Shown here piece by piece: positions 1 through 12,895 of a DNA stretch of 64,000 bases. Location of the stretch: assembly GCA_013397935.1 (NCBI GenBank), contig VZRN01000659.1, positions 1,854,296-1,918,295 on the forward strand. The letters run 5' to 3'. Within the stretch, counting starts at the first letter, position 1. Every line of letters starts with the position of its first letter. The DNA is from Dasyornis broadbenti. Taxonomy: Eukaryota; Chordata; Aves; Passeriformes; Dasyornithidae. Both the position numbers and the translations under genes were made by a program. A model generated the notes under the pieces. That model had not been told where the DNA came from. It did not search any database and saw only the letters and a list, made by a program, of their open reading frames with translations.

Positions 1-1533
1 AGCATGAGTGATGTTGGAAATGCATCACACTGTCTCTCAATTCAGTCGCAAACCATACAATTCCTATTTCATAATCCAGTTCCCAGTTCTCAGTCAACAG
101 ATTGTCTAAAAGTTGTCAATCACAGGTCCAAATTTATGTTCTTAAATTCATTACAACAAACTTTTGTTTTTCTTTTCCTTCTCCAAATATGTGGAGTACC
201 TGCAGCTTCTGTTCATTTCCTCTAGCTCCTACACAATCAAGATGCTTGTGTTAAGGCAGATGAAGTCTAGGTGTTGAGGCTAGGGTTGTTCTTGGATAAG
301 GACACAGAAAAAACTTCCACTCCTCCTTAGGTACTGAGGAGTTGAGCTTGGTGGCCATCTGGCAAAAATGCCTGTTTTCGGACATGACATGTTAGTGCAA
401 ACGTGTGTCTGCGATCAGACTGCTGGCTGCATGCCGCACGCTGGTTCCTTGTATGGAGTACAAGAAGTCCACAGTAAAGGTGGGAAATGATGAAAGATCC
501 GAGTTTGATAGGATCAGGCCAAGACTCCATTGAAGCATGTTGGTTGTCTTTGGAGACTTTTGCCTCCACCAGTTTTTGAGCTGCAGACAACACATTTTAA
601 CTGCCTAGAGATAAACAGCTGTACAAACTACCTGTGGGTTAGGGCATTTCATGCCCGTTTTGGCCTGAATCATATTCTCTGCTTCCATCAATAAAAGGGG
701 TAAAAATAGACTAAATAGAAGACTATCAACAGGGGCTGTGTGTCTCTGGACACTGGATTAAATGTCTTGCTCTCCTTCTCACCTTTTGGGTTTGAGATCC
801 CCCTGAAAGAAGCAGTGGGAGGGCGATTATCTCTTATCCAATGGAAGCTTGTACATGCTGTCTACCCTTGACCCACACTTGACCTGGAGCTGCTTTCTAT
901 TCTCCATGACTCCAAGGTCAACAACTCATGGGGAAACTTTGACAGTTCAGCTGTGTTAGATCTTAGCTACCAAGGGATCCTCAGGTTTCTTTGTGTGAGC
1001 AGATGTGTGGGCTGGCTTCCATACAGAGGCTCTTTAAGACTTGTATTGAGCTTGAGAATAAATACACAGTATTATTAATAGATTTGGGGTAGTCTGAGAT
1101 TTTCAGATATTACAAAATACTTGTGAAACACCAGCTTATAGTTAAGCATGTTATTAATTCAAATGTGCAATTAGATATCCCTGCAGTTTACACGCTTTTG
1201 CATGGAGCAATTCTTTGTAAATTTTGTGATAGAAGTAGTGAGCAATTGTGTGTACTGGATGTACTAATAATCTTCCCACACTGAGTCTATCCAATTAAGT
1301 ATTGCATGCTAAATTAATAGATGATTTTGAACTTTTTTATGAGTGGGCTTTTGTGTTAATAACATATGGCAGATGCAAGAGGATTTTTGTTTGTGCATAT
1401 TAGAACATTTATCATCCTTAGAATATCCAGATTAGGAGAAATATGTAAGTTTTGTATTAGCTTAGATAACTGGTTTTATTTTACTGTTCTGTATACTAAG
1501 AAAAAAGAGTTATCCCCTCATTTATGCTCCTAG
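1..1533 (+). other. ST6GAL2: ST6GAL2 intron (3' part) upstream of first exon in window
   Basis: This AT-rich stretch ends in a usable acceptor (pyrimidine-rich tract, then CCTAG) directly before the exon at 1534. The exon opens in phase 1, so an upstream coding exon must exist outside the window. I see no exon, RNA gene or recognisable repeat here. The small open frames at 4-225 and 327-595 show no protein family I know. Confidence 0.75.
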
Positions 1534-1631
1534 ATTCTCATGATGCCGTTTTAAGATTTAATTCTGCTCCAACACGTGGCTATGAAAAAGATGTTGGAAA
1601 TAAAACAACCATGCGGATCATTAACTCTCAG
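1534..1631 (+). CDS. ST6GAL2: ST6GAL2 coding exon, end of sialylmotif L
   Basis: This is an internal exon of beta-galactoside alpha-2,6-sialyltransferase 2, a type II Golgi membrane enzyme that moves sialic acid from CMP-sialic acid to the 6-position of terminal galactose, with LacdiNAc/LacNAc on oligosaccharides as preferred acceptors. The 98-bp exon begins with two bases of a split codon (phase 1), then reads SHDAVLRFNSAPTRGYEKDV and onward to IINSQ. SHDAVLRFNSAP is the C-terminal half of sialylmotif L, which binds the donor nucleotide. ST6GAL1 has a different sequence after FN (GAPTANF type), so the paralogue call is ST6GAL2. Acceptor CCTAG and donor CAG|GTAAGA are canonical. The exon ends in phase 0 and joins cleanly to the exon at 4617. 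The gene is about 530 residues in other vertebrates; its transmembrane and stem regions lie upstream of this window. Confidence 0.95.
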
Positions 1632-4616
1632 GTAAGATCTTCCTTTTCTGAGTTCAACTCAATGTTTCTTCTGTACCATATGAAAATAACCTCTGAAAAA
1701 GCGTTGGGTAATCTGGGAAGCAGGTAGTGATTCAACAGCCACGATGCAGAGAAGGTGAAAGTTTTCTCTTACAGGGATGTTTGCACTGCTGTCAGTGTAG
1801 AATGATTGCGGTAGTTACTCGATAGTCTTGTTTTAGAGAACTGGTTTGGAAAGTTTCCCATGTGTCCTACATCTGTAAAGGCTCTGCAGAATGCCAGAGC
1901 TGTCAGTACAGAAGACCTTGACTGTGCTGCCTCCAGGATCTTCACAAAGTTCAGGCTGTGGTGATCCCAAAGCTCTTTTCTCATATTTTCCAGTCCCCCA
2001 ATTATTTCCTTGCTGGAAGGCAAAAGAAATGGGAACTGAGTTCTGTAACTTTAGTCAAGTCATCATTCTTAAAAGACTTGGAAGGAATTAGTAAAAAACT
2101 TTAATGTGCACTGGGTATTACACATCAGGTGAGTTTGTTCATCTGAATGGAAACAAGAGAAAATGAGATTTTCTGTATATGGGTGTAAATAAATAATTGT
2201 GACTTGAGCTACAGTGACACCTTATGGTTGAGATTGGTTTTTCAATTTTGAAAATGCTATTGCCTGAATTCCAGTCATGGGCAAACCAAATCTCTTTCCT
2301 CTTTATGAAATGCAGACAAAAAATCAGCAACAGAATTACTGTGCAATTTTATGATATATTGAAATGGTGATTTTACTTAGTCAACACCAGGACTATGGTT
2401 GGCCATGTAGCATGCTGTGTACATATTGATTCTTGTTGAAGGAGAGCAAAATTTTCACTTACTGTAATTTTATGAGTTCATTTTTTTCTTCTACTTTGAG
2501 TGACTGCCCATGCTAAGTCTGTTCTTGGTGGGTGTGTTTTTTATATGTAGAAGCTTGTGTTCTTTACCATCAAGAAGAGGACTCTTCGCTGTCATTCCGT
2601 TAACACTCGTTTTGTAGGTCTTTGTGAGGCTGCGGAACAGACTAGATCTCTTTAATTTTACTTTTTTTGGTTTTGTTGGGTTTTTTTCCTTTTCTTTGAT
2701 GGTTCTCTATTTTATTGTTAGCCAAATATCCTGATGCTGATCATGCCTGAATTCCTGTGCTGGGCAAGGAAAAAGGTTCAGAAACTCTTTATAGTTTACT
2801 AGACTCAATGGGCTCCCTGTAGAAGAGACAAATGCTCTCAGAGAGTGGTCTGAGCTGTTTTTAGCTCCCTGGCAAATTCAGAGAGATTAAATGGCTAAAT
2901 TAGCTGTTCTCCATGCAGGGCAGACTGGGGTCTTCTGGCTCCCACAGCTGCTGCAGTCCATTCCTTCTGGGATGGTAATGGAGGATCCCATGGTCTGCTC
3001 TTCTGTGCTGTGGAAGGCCTCTCAAGAAAACGGAGGCCATGGCTGAAGTTCTGGCCAGGTCAGCTCATATGGCTTCCTCAAAGTGTTTGTATTCCTACCG
3101 CCTTTGTGCTCCTTCAAAGAGGTCAGAAGCCATCCATGACAGCCTGGCCACCTGCTGAGAAATTAGCCTTGCCCCTCTCCAAGAGTGAAATCTGCACAGG
3201 CCACTTGATGAAAGTTGCTTTTCCTATCAGTACTGAGGCTGGGTAACCTATACAGGTTTACTGACCCTTCTTCCCTCCTCACTGTTGGAAATTCATGCAT
3301 TCACTTCATTAAAAGGCTGCTGTGGCCCCTTCTTCCTTCATATTGTCCAGTGTGAAAGCCCAAAAGACGTGAAGGAAGCTTGTGCAGTGGTAATAGATAC
3401 TGTTATTGCAGAAAAAACTCATCTCATACATAAAAATGCAGGTTCACTGAGAGCGAAATTTGTGTGAACAACACCTCCAGAGGACTCTTGCTTACTGAAA
3501 GGCAAGTAAGAGCTCCTTTGTGTGGCAACTGTGGAACCAAGCTTTTAAAATCTTGACCTTCTGGTCTGTTTACTCTGTAATATGGAGTTTACATTCTGAG
3601 GTGAAAACTGCTCTGAGAAATGGAGTTGGAGATGCTGATAGCAGCATGACTAATTCTGTTCTTACTGTAGAAGGCTGATGGAAATCATTAAACTCAAAGT
3701 TTATGGTAGGAAGAATATTGCTATGGCAACAATATTATTTTTCTGAAGAAAAATACGCATAATCAAATATGGTTCATTGGATCCTAAAAGGAAATGAAAA
3801 TTAATATGAATTTTTTTGTCTGGAATGTTGATTAGTTTAACAGCTGGAACAAAATTCATGCTGTTTTGCCAATGCTGAACCTGCCTGATGTTGGATACAT
3901 CAGGAATCAAAGAGATCTGGTTAAACATGGAGGGGCCTGGAAGGGGTCAGCCATCAGGAGTGAAGAGTAAACTTCCAGTGTGGTGGAAGGATCAGGCAGA
4001 GTACTGGGAGATGCAGGAAGAAGTTACATGAGAGCAGTAGATTAGAGCCAAATGACAGTTACTTCAAACACAGCTCTATTATGTGCCTGCTGTTGGAATT
4101 GTTTTTGTAGGTATACTAGTTCGTACAGACATGTACAAATTCGCATTTTTCAATTGAAATGAGACTGACTTGTTGTTGAAATGAGAAAAAGGTGGTTGAG
4201 GATGGGGCAGGGAAAGGCATTGCCCTTGGGGGTTGTAGCCCTTCAAAGAAAGCTTTTCTGTGTCCAAGAGGATCCAGCAGGCGATCTGAAATACCACAAC
4301 TTCCATTTTCAGGTTCCAGAATACATAGTAACATTGATACGTGATTATGCAGCATCTCAAGTGGTCCCATCACATCCTTCACAGATGGAGAGTAATTCAG
4401 CATACTGCAACTTCAAACTGTCATGAGTGCTGTTTATGGCGAAGCTTTTTTTTGTATATTTTTTTTTAACAAAACAAGATGCTTAAAATCAACCAGAACT
4501 TAAGCGTAACAAACAGCAGCGTGGGTAGGACTGTTCATTTGAGAGAAGGATTTTGCCATTTTTCTGGATCCCACTTGCTTTTAATGCTGTGCAATTCTTT
4601 GCATCTGTGTTTGCAG
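1632..4616 (+). other. ST6GAL2: ST6GAL2 intron (3.0 kb)
   Basis: Intron with GTAAGA donor and TTTGCAG acceptor, phase 0. No exon, RNA gene or clear mobile element is visible. Open frames at 3010-3246 and 3285-3467 have no recognisable domain and no supporting splice context. Confidence 0.85.
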
Positions 4617-4718
4617 ATTCTCACCAATCCAAACCATCACTTTGTCGACAGCTCCTTGTACAAAGATGTTATCTTAGTAGCCTGGGATCCTGCTCCCTAC
4701 TCTGCTAATCTGAATGTG
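4617..4718 (+). CDS. ST6GAL2: ST6GAL2 coding exon between sialylmotifs L and S
   Basis: A 102-bp, 34-codon, phase 0-0 exon starting ILTNPNHHFVDSSLYKDVIL and ending AWDPAPYSANLNV. It forms part of the catalytic GT29 sialyltransferase domain between motifs L and S. The segment NPNHHF.DSSLYKDVILVAWDP is characteristic of ST6GAL2; the matching ST6GAL1 stretch (TTEKRF, IVWDPS) is clearly different. Acceptor TTTGCAG and donor GTG|GTAAGA are canonical. Reading on into the intron adds an unrelated tail ending at 4793, so the longer open frame (4479-4793) is not the real boundary. Confidence 0.95.
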
Positions 4719-5809
4719 GTAAGATATCCACTTAGACCTTTCTTCCCAATTAATTCCTTTCAATTTCCAGTTGAAAGTACTGGAGAAAATTAATTTCCTA
4801 CTTTAGTCTCCTGGTTCTCCCTTTTCACCATGAATGCCAGGTTCTGTCTTTATCTGAGTGGAGAATGCTATTTCTATAGGAATAGGTCAAAACTGGTTTA
4901 TTGGTCAAAAACTTTTTAGTAGCCAGCAATTATACTGGAATAGACTGTTCTGAGATGCTAGGATAGATGAATGATGGGGTTTGTTTGCTAAAACATTGCT
5001 ATTTTCATGTAACAGAGAGTTTTCTGTGTGCTTGCCAAGGAGGGAATATCGTTAGATTTCAGAAGGAGGTTTGATCAGGAAAGGTGAAAAATTGCATCAT
5101 TTTTCCCCACCTTCCCCTCTGCCTTCCCATCCTAGTGAAAATCGCTCTGGGTGCCTTCCCCATTTCTCAGGCCTCCTCCCCACCAGTCTTCCCTTTATGT
5201 CCACTGTCCCACAGCCATCTGTGCCCTGCCGTCCACCCCCTCACTGAGTGCAGCAGATGTCCATCTGGTAGTCACTGGGGGAGTCTCTTCTTTGGCTGTT
5301 TCTGCAGCTCCAGTAGACAAGTTGCTCTGATGGCTTTTGGCACAGGGAGCTGGGAGCTGAGCAGGCTGCAAAGTAGAAAGTAAGCCCTCATCTGCTGAAC
5401 TCCCTTAGCAACAGATGCCAGAGGCTGCCTCCCTCCTACGCAGGCTGCCATCAGTCTGCGTCATGTGCTGTTGCTGCCTCCGTCAGGGACAGGGATGCTT
5501 TCAGAGGAAGATTCACCCCCAGGCCCAGATACTGTGTCAAACTCTTTGAACCTCTTCTCTGATGTGGATCTGTGAGGGGAAAATGGTCTTGGCTCATCCC
5601 ACAGCAGCCAGCTACTTATTGGGAGTCTCTGTATGAAGAAAGCGCCCAGAGTGAGGAATGCCTTTCTAGCAGAAGCATCCACCAGTACTGGCTGCTCTGC
5701 TACCTTTGCTTCTGTTCTGCAGAACCCAAATGAAGCCAGTTTATGTTATTGTACATGTAGTGTTCAACATTTGATACTATTGAAAAACATCTGACTTTTT
5801 TCCTCCCAG
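4719..5809 (+). other. ST6GAL2: ST6GAL2 intron (1.1 kb)
   Basis: Phase 0 intron with GTAAGA donor and a strong polypyrimidine tract before CCCAG. The middle (about 5100-5700) is more GC-rich than its surroundings and holds chance open frames on both strands. I see no gene or repeat in it. Confidence 0.85.
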
Positions 5810-5984
5810 TGGTATAAGAAGCCAGACTACAATCTGTTCACTCCCTACGTACAGCATCGCAGGAAGAATCCAACCCAGCCATTCTACATCCTCCATCCAA
5901 AATTTATATGGCAGCTCTGGGACATCATTCAGGAGAACACTAAAGAGAAGATACAGCCCAACCCTCCTTCTTCAGGGTTTATTG
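5810..5984 (+). CDS. ST6GAL2: ST6GAL2 coding exon, start of sialylmotif S
   Basis: A 175-bp exon opening in phase 0 with WYKKPDYNLFTPYVQHRRKN and ending inside a Gly codon (phase 1). It includes QPFYILHPKFIWQLWDIIQE and IQPNPPSSGFI. PNPPSSGFIG starts sialylmotif S, which contacts donor and acceptor and continues in the next exon. Acceptor TCCTCCCAG and donor ATTG|GTAGGT are canonical. Basic and aromatic residues typical of ST6GAL2 at WYKKPDYNLF are kept, and no stop or frameshift is present. It joins in frame to 17434 across an 11.4-kb intron. Confidence 0.96.
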
Positions 5985-8667
5985 GTAGGTGTATCAAAGA
6001 TGGTCCCAGTAGACATGTTAGATTAAAAAAACATTAAAATTTATCCATTGCATGAGGATTGAGTCCATGCATGTGTACTGTTTGTTCTTGGTGCTTTATA
6101 CAGAAACAATGATTAGCAAAAACACACAATATGAGAACTCGAAAACAGTTGAGTGAATTTGATGTTCTGCTTTCTTGCCCTTCACATCCATAGTATGCAT
6201 ACCATATCTATGAAACATACATATATCTGTGACAAATTTGTATTATTCCATATTAGTTTATCTGTTGGGGACCTACTCAATTCTGAAGTTCTTTGTTGGG
6301 ATCAGAGAGCAGAGAATCCTCAGACAAGTGAAAGCAGATGGCAGATCATAAAGAGGATGAAATCAGTGGCAGGCCAAGCTGTGTTCCCTACATAGGCCAA
6401 GGGCTTCAGTGCTCAGTCTAAGCACTTCTCTTCTTCACTGGAAAGAGTAATGTTTCACTGTATTTTTCAGTCCTTCCATAATATTTCCTGGGGGATAATT
6501 TGTCACTGTGCCCACAATTCATACAGCAAAACAACTTATCTGATGTCAACTTATCAACAACTTATCAACAAGTCCTGACTGTGAATGTCTAAAGGATGCA
6601 AGTAGTCAGAGTGGCAAGGCTGAGTCAGGGTCATCCTTGCTTATACTTCTAGACTCAGAGGGCAGTAGAGCTTCAAATACCATCTTCTGCTTTAGAAACT
6701 CCATCCTTTCCTCACTGATGTTATGATATTGGTCCAGGTATTTGCTGCAGTCAGAAAAAGTTGTTTTTTCTTTGTATCTGAATCTGAAAGTAAGGATACC
6801 TGAGATTGCATCTGATATGCGAAAACCAGTTTGGAGCATTTATCTTGGGTTCTGTGCACAGAAGTGGCATCCTAGGATACTGTGGAGCACACCAAAGTCC
6901 TTAGAGGGGGTGCAGAAGCTGCCAGAGGGATGACATAAAGGAGTCTGGGAAATGCCCATCTATTACTTGAGTGAGTTGTGCATACCTGGAACATGAGTGG
7001 AAAGTAAGAGTGTATTGTAGGAATGGGGCTTGGCACTTGGTTACTTCTTGAAGTGAGATTTTTTTGGAACCTGCTTGTAGAAATTCACAGAGAAGACAGC
7101 TCATGTGGAATTATCTCACCAGCTGCATTCACATTTTGCAAAAGTGTTTCTTGTAGCAATGAAGTTGTTGATAAAAATAGGTTAACAGCTGCTGATCATA
7201 AGAATAGGGAAGAGGATCATTGTGCTGTCAATCTGTACTTCCACCATACTTAAAAACACTTCAAAAGCTTTCTTTGAAGAAATGGAATTAATTTCACCAT
7301 GAGAATAGAACAGCAATCTTCAATCCCAAGTCTAAATGTTAGTGACAAAAAAAATACCCTTCAAGCAGAGAAAGCTTTGAAAATATCAACCATTAAACAA
7401 GCAAACTTCTAACAACAAAAGCTGTACAGATAAATATATTCTCTGTAAAAAATGCAAACTTGCCTTCTTCTCCTCTAGTGGGAATTTTATTTATATTGTT
7501 CTTTTCCAAGGAGCAGTGCTTTTTGGTATGCTGTTACTAACTTCAAAAAACAAGGCAGTAAGACAAGCTTATTGGATGTCATATCCACCTCATTTCATAA
7601 CTAGCTACTGTTCTGATAGATGAATTTTAAATATTTTATTAGGGAGAGTCTTCCTGTTTTGTTAACCTTATTGAATTAATGTCTATGCATTGCACATGTA
7701 ACGTGATTTAAATAAGGAGGTAGCACAGAAACAGCAACTGCATGTTGTCAGGGACATAAAGGGCAAGGTAAAGCATAAAAAGTATAATGCAGCATGGCAG
7801 AAATCTGAAAAATCATGTTGGTCTTCAGGTCAGGTATCTCTCAATCACTCATGCAGCAAATAATCCTGTTGGAACTGAAGCTGGCAGACATAAGTGAGTG
7901 CACCTGTATGAAAGGGGTATCCTGAATATTGAGCTTCTACCTGATCCTTATAAAATCCATAAAATTATTTCCTATAGAATTAGTAGAAAGATTGAGTAAG
8001 TGATGGCTATTGTAAAATATGAGTGTCTTAATTTCAGGAAGAGAAAATTATTTATTAAATGGCCTCATTGCTAAATACCATTGTGCTTAAAACAGCTATA
8101 TGAAGGAAAATAGGCTGTTGTTGAATAGAGGGTATGAATTTTCACAGAGATAAATATATATTCCTGAATCTAAGCAATTTCTAGCACGGACCATGATGAT
8201 TCTAATCATATGGAAAAGGTTACAAAAATGGTTCTGAGTCAAGTGAGCACTTTTGTTTCAAGGTTTTTAGCCTCCAGTAGGCCCCATTTACAAAATTGGA
8301 CAAATGTGTAAATTAAAACATGGAAACACCAGAATGTTTCCTTTCACATATGTCAGGAATGTTTTAGCGTGGTCTTACACTATTTCTTCAGTAATTTTTC
8401 ACCTGACAATTGTATCTATTTCTGCCTCTTAACACTATTTGTAAGAAACCGAATCCACCCAAAGAGAGAATGTTGGTGGAACGTGTCCTCACGGTGTTCT
8501 TCTGCAACGATGAGTCAGCATCCTTCCACAGTGACTGATGTCAGGGGAATCTTTTAACATCATTAATAACTGTATTACAGTACTTAAGTCACAATATTAT
8601 TAGATCTCTCGGAAAGGGGGCCAGTGGGGAAGAGGTAGTCTCTCACATGCTTTTGTTTTAGAGGAAT

Positions 8668-8689
8668 GAGAGAGAGAGAGAGAAAGAGA
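8668..8689. repeat. (GA)n microsatellite
   Basis: A short GA-repeat run with one A interruption, inside the last ST6GAL2 intron. Confidence 0.9.
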
Positions 8690-11600
8690 CAAGAGGTAGA
8701 ACTTTTCCCCTGTTTTTTTACACTGTGTGGGAGCTAGGGAAAACAGTGTGTTTTGCACTTCTTTTAGGGTATAGGGTGCCCTATATTGGCATAAATTCTG
8801 TCTGGACCCCGTGCCTCCTTAAAACCCTTCTAGGTCAGCTCTGCAGCAGCTCAGTGTTGCTAAGGAGAGGCAATGGCATTGTGACAGCTGGTGGCTGGGG
8901 TGAGGGAAACACAGAGCATGTCCCAGCTGCAGAGGGGACAGGAGAGGAGGGAGAGAGCAGGATTGGTTGCAGGGGGACAGTTTGTGGGTAAAGGTCCAAT
9001 AGGATAAACCAACCTTTTGATTTTAATCTCAGAGTCTTATTCAGTTCGTTTCCTGAGACACCAGCATGGACTTTCGCTGGCTTGTAACTTTGTCGTACGT
9101 GGCATGTCATAGCTTAGCTGATGTCCCTCCTCACTATAAATCATTTACTCTTTGTCGTCTTAGTCTAGTCATTATAAGAGCTTTGAGAAGCCATTCCTGC
9201 ATATTTTTGCATCATTTTTTGCAGCTGCTGCCTTCATGTTTCTAAACAAATCTCTGCACAGTATTCTCATCATCTTGCATTAGCATTAGGCAATTGCCAT
9301 GGTGGCTTTTCACAGTTAAAGCTGTTGGTTCACATTTGGCTGAAAACTGTTTGCTAAATGAGTATTGATATGTTTACATCTCATCTTGGACTTGGATCTA
9401 TGCCATTTATTTCTGAAGAGATATAAACATCCAGCCACCAAACCTCAGATTTGGATTCCTCTGGCAAATCCTAAATTAGCACTGTTACTAGGGAAGGGTT
9501 TGCCCTACCTTTTGGCAACAGAAGTAATTTACCTCTCACTTCCTGTTAATACGTCTTTCACTGTGAAATATGAACTCAGTCTTCTTCCCCTCTTTTTGTA
9601 CATTCAAAGTTCAGTTTTTAATTGAATCTGATAGTACATAAATTGGCAGTCTCTATTGTTACAATGGTTCTGCTGTAAGAAAAAGCTGTTCCTGTACCCT
9701 CTTTGGTGGTCAATGTAAACAGCCTATTCTGACCTTAAATTTTTGTCATCTGAAGACCAAGAATAAAACTGCTGAGTTTCTCAAGAGCAGCATTCTGTGC
9801 TCAATGGATGGGATGGCACATTAGTATTTGGAAAGTTTGGGGGCTTTTTAATTATGTCAAGATTATATAAAGGCTTTTCTGTGGAGATTTTGCTCCTGTT
9901 CACTGTTTACTTAGTGGATTTTCTAGAAATTGCTTCTTAGCATAGTCTGTCAGTACACTTTGTTAATTTACCTCTTCAGAGGTGACTTTAACTGAAATTC
10001 ACATTTATGTATTCTTATATAGCAGTGACTTTTATAAAAGCTAGCTGAAAACTGTGACTGCAGTATTTTCGGTTGTTTGGGGTTTTTTTTACTCCCAAAT
10101 CAAAACATGAACTGTGCAGATTCCTACATTTTAGGTTGTGTGTGTAAGTGGTAGTCTGTGCTGTGTGCTAGAAGTTTTAGCATAACATACAATCCACTGA
10201 ACACAAAATAACTATGCCCAGATTACTTTATTGTTGGGAGAAAGGAAATCTTGTTTGAGGTTTACAGTTGAGATTATAGTTTTAACAGTTACGCATTGTT
10301 AATAGTTGATAACATTATTTTAATCTTCATTTGCATGCATCAAGACAATAGTACAAGCAAGGCTATCATTACACTGCAACATTAGCAGGTTGTTGAATGA
10401 CTAGGAGCTCAAATTTAAAATGGCTTCGGAGAGCATGTTGCATAGAAGTATGCAGCTGATCTCCAGCTCTGCTTACATAAAAATGCACTTTCATGAACTG
10501 AAAGAAACAATTAGACATATTAAGAGTTGCCTTTATTGCTGTTATTCAGCTGTTTTGCCAGCGCTTGGTGCAAGAACAGAATAGTGCTCGCTCTTTCCAG
10601 CTCAGTGTTGTTCAAGTATTAGCACACAGATAAATAATACCTCCAATACATAAGCTTCAAATTATTCTTACTCTAATAAAAAGCACACTGAAATCTGAGT
10701 ATCTCCCACCTCCCAAAATGCAGACATAAAAGAGCAAACTCTCCTCTTAAATCACATAGAAAATCTTTACTATTCTAGTGTCTCACGCAAAATTAAATAA
10801 TACATTTTAAATTACATTATATTACTGGTCAGTATTTTCCAGTCTGTGCTCATACTACAGAATATATTATTGTGATTAATGTAGTGCTTTTTCCATTCAC
10901 CAAGTGATAAATATGTAATTTTCTAGGTCTACTATGTAATGCTATTATCTATACATCAAAGATGACAAGTATTGCACAAATTATTAAGATCAGGCACAGG
11001 GCCATTTGGTGACAATTCTTTGATAAATAATTTGGTTTTCTTGTGGTTAGTATTTTTCACATAGTTCATGAACTAAACAGAGGTAAAAGAACCTTTTTGT
11101 GGAAACAAAGTGATTTAAAAAGCCAGAGCGACTACTACTGCATGTCCCAAAGAACAACTGAGGCACATTTGGCCCAGTTTCAAGGAGTTTCCTGTGGTAC
11201 CTGCACTCCGATCAAGAGAGACTATAGTAGTAGACTATCGTATAGAAAACTATACATTCTAAATGCTTTATGCTTATTTGCAATGTTTTCAAGTACACAG
11301 ATTATCAAACACAAAATTACTAGTATATCTAGCTAAATTATTTTCTGTAACTGAATTTATGATGTGTGTGAAATGAGACCTTATGAATGTAATAATCAGA
11401 TTATGTGTATTTAAACGTTTTCAGCATCTTACATTATGTTAAGATGATGCTGTGTTCTTGATGAATGTTTGAGTTGCACTTATAATTCTAGATGCTTTTG
11501 TATAGCAGGTTGATTCAAGTATATTAAACTATATTTTATTTATTTGTAAACTAGAAAACATTCTTTTTTAAATTAGAGTGCTAACCACAAAGCTTGATCG

Positions 11601-11884
11601 TACCATACAAGATTAATGTTGGAAAATCAAAACCTTTGGAATTATTCAAATTGCCAAAAACAAATTGAAAAACATTTTCCCCTTTTGATCAGAATCCATA
11701 GTACATGTTCATTTGTAAAAACCATCCGTGCAAGGAGTTTAATCTTCATATAATTCTGGTTTAAATGGTCTCAGTGCAGATTGTAAAAGCTAGATTTATT
11801 TGTGCCAATTGGACTGATTTTAAACTACACCCAACACTTCCTAACAACACATATATCTGCCAAATAGGAAAAAATAAAATTGCT

Positions 11885-11923
11885 ACACTACATGTGATCT
11901 TAACCAGAAGGCCGAGAAGAGAT
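11885..11923 (-). pseudogene. U2 snRNA-derived 5' fragment
   Basis: Read on the minus strand, this stretch gives ATCTCTTCTCGGCCTTCTGG followed by TTAAGATCA. It closely matches the 5' end of vertebrate U2 snRNA (ATCGCTTCTCGGCCTTTTGG then CTAAGATCA). That region includes stem-loop I and approaches the branch-point recognition segment. Similarity fades after about 36-38 nt, where the normal GTGTAGTATCTGTTC is only partly visible. The rest of the ~190-nt RNA is absent, so this cannot make a functional U2. It is probably a truncated retrocopy or other snRNA-derived relic. It lies antisense within an ST6GAL2 intron. Confidence 0.8.
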
Positions 11924-12854
11924 ACCACAATTTTCTAAGGATTTTGAAATACATAATAGTGTTTTACCATCTATGATTCTACTGTTATTACAAAGTTGGA
12001 TATGACTGTTTCTCTGACAATCACAATTTCTTTGGAATTACATATTTCATAGTATTTTTAAAAGAGTATTCTATGCTCACAATTTTTAGGGTTTTTTTTT
12101 AAATGTCAAGTTGGGTGTTCATGAACATTGCCATTTAACTATAAAACATTAATAAAACATGCTTTTGAATGTTCTACCATACTACAGGCAGAATTATTAT
12201 GCATTTTTCCATTTCTACAGCTGTAATCCAAATGAGACTTTTGGAAATCAGCAAGGGTATTGAATTAGATTAGAGTGGCCAATGCAGAATTATCTTCAGT
12301 TGTGATTTTGAATGTATGGTAGCACCAATTAAGTTTGTCAAAGCTAAAATCAAGCTGGATACGCTGACTTTTTCCTTAATGTGAAATATGTATTGGATAT
12401 TTAAGATCTAAAAAGTCTTTTGATGTTTGCATGTTACAGTTAGCCTGTAGGCTTTTCCTTTCAAGTTTTATGTTTTCTTAAGTTGTGCATGTCTACTGGC
12501 CTTCCCTAAATACTTTGTAATTCTCTGCTTTTACTTCCATTCCCCCGCCTTAATACTTAAGGATGCTGAAAGAAAACCCCATCTCCCTTCAGCTTAATCC
12601 TTGCACATAAAATTGCCCCATGTTTATGTTCCATGGTTGGGTCAGTCAGAGAGCAGGACTTGTGCCTCCCAGCATTAACTGTTTCTAGTGCAGGTCTGTA
12701 TTTGTGTTAGTCACCATCAAACTTACTACAGCAAAAAATAGGTACCTCTTATATATTACTGTGAGCCCCATATTCCCTGCAACATGTGAGATTTTTGTCC
12801 CATACTGGGAGTGAAGGGTATCCATGCTGCCACTCAGGCTTCCCCTCCAGCCAA

Positions 12855-12855
<1 letters not shown>

Positions 12856-12894
<39 letters not shown>
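12856..12894 (+). repeat. Poly-A tract (39 A)
   Basis: An uninterrupted run of 39 A within the last ST6GAL2 intron. The sequence before it has no recognisable retrogene or SINE body, and I see no clear target duplication around it, so I call it a mononucleotide repeat. Poly-Lys and poly-Phe open frames crossing it (12685-13225) are artefacts of the tract. Confidence 0.9.
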
Positions 12895-12895
<1 letters not shown>

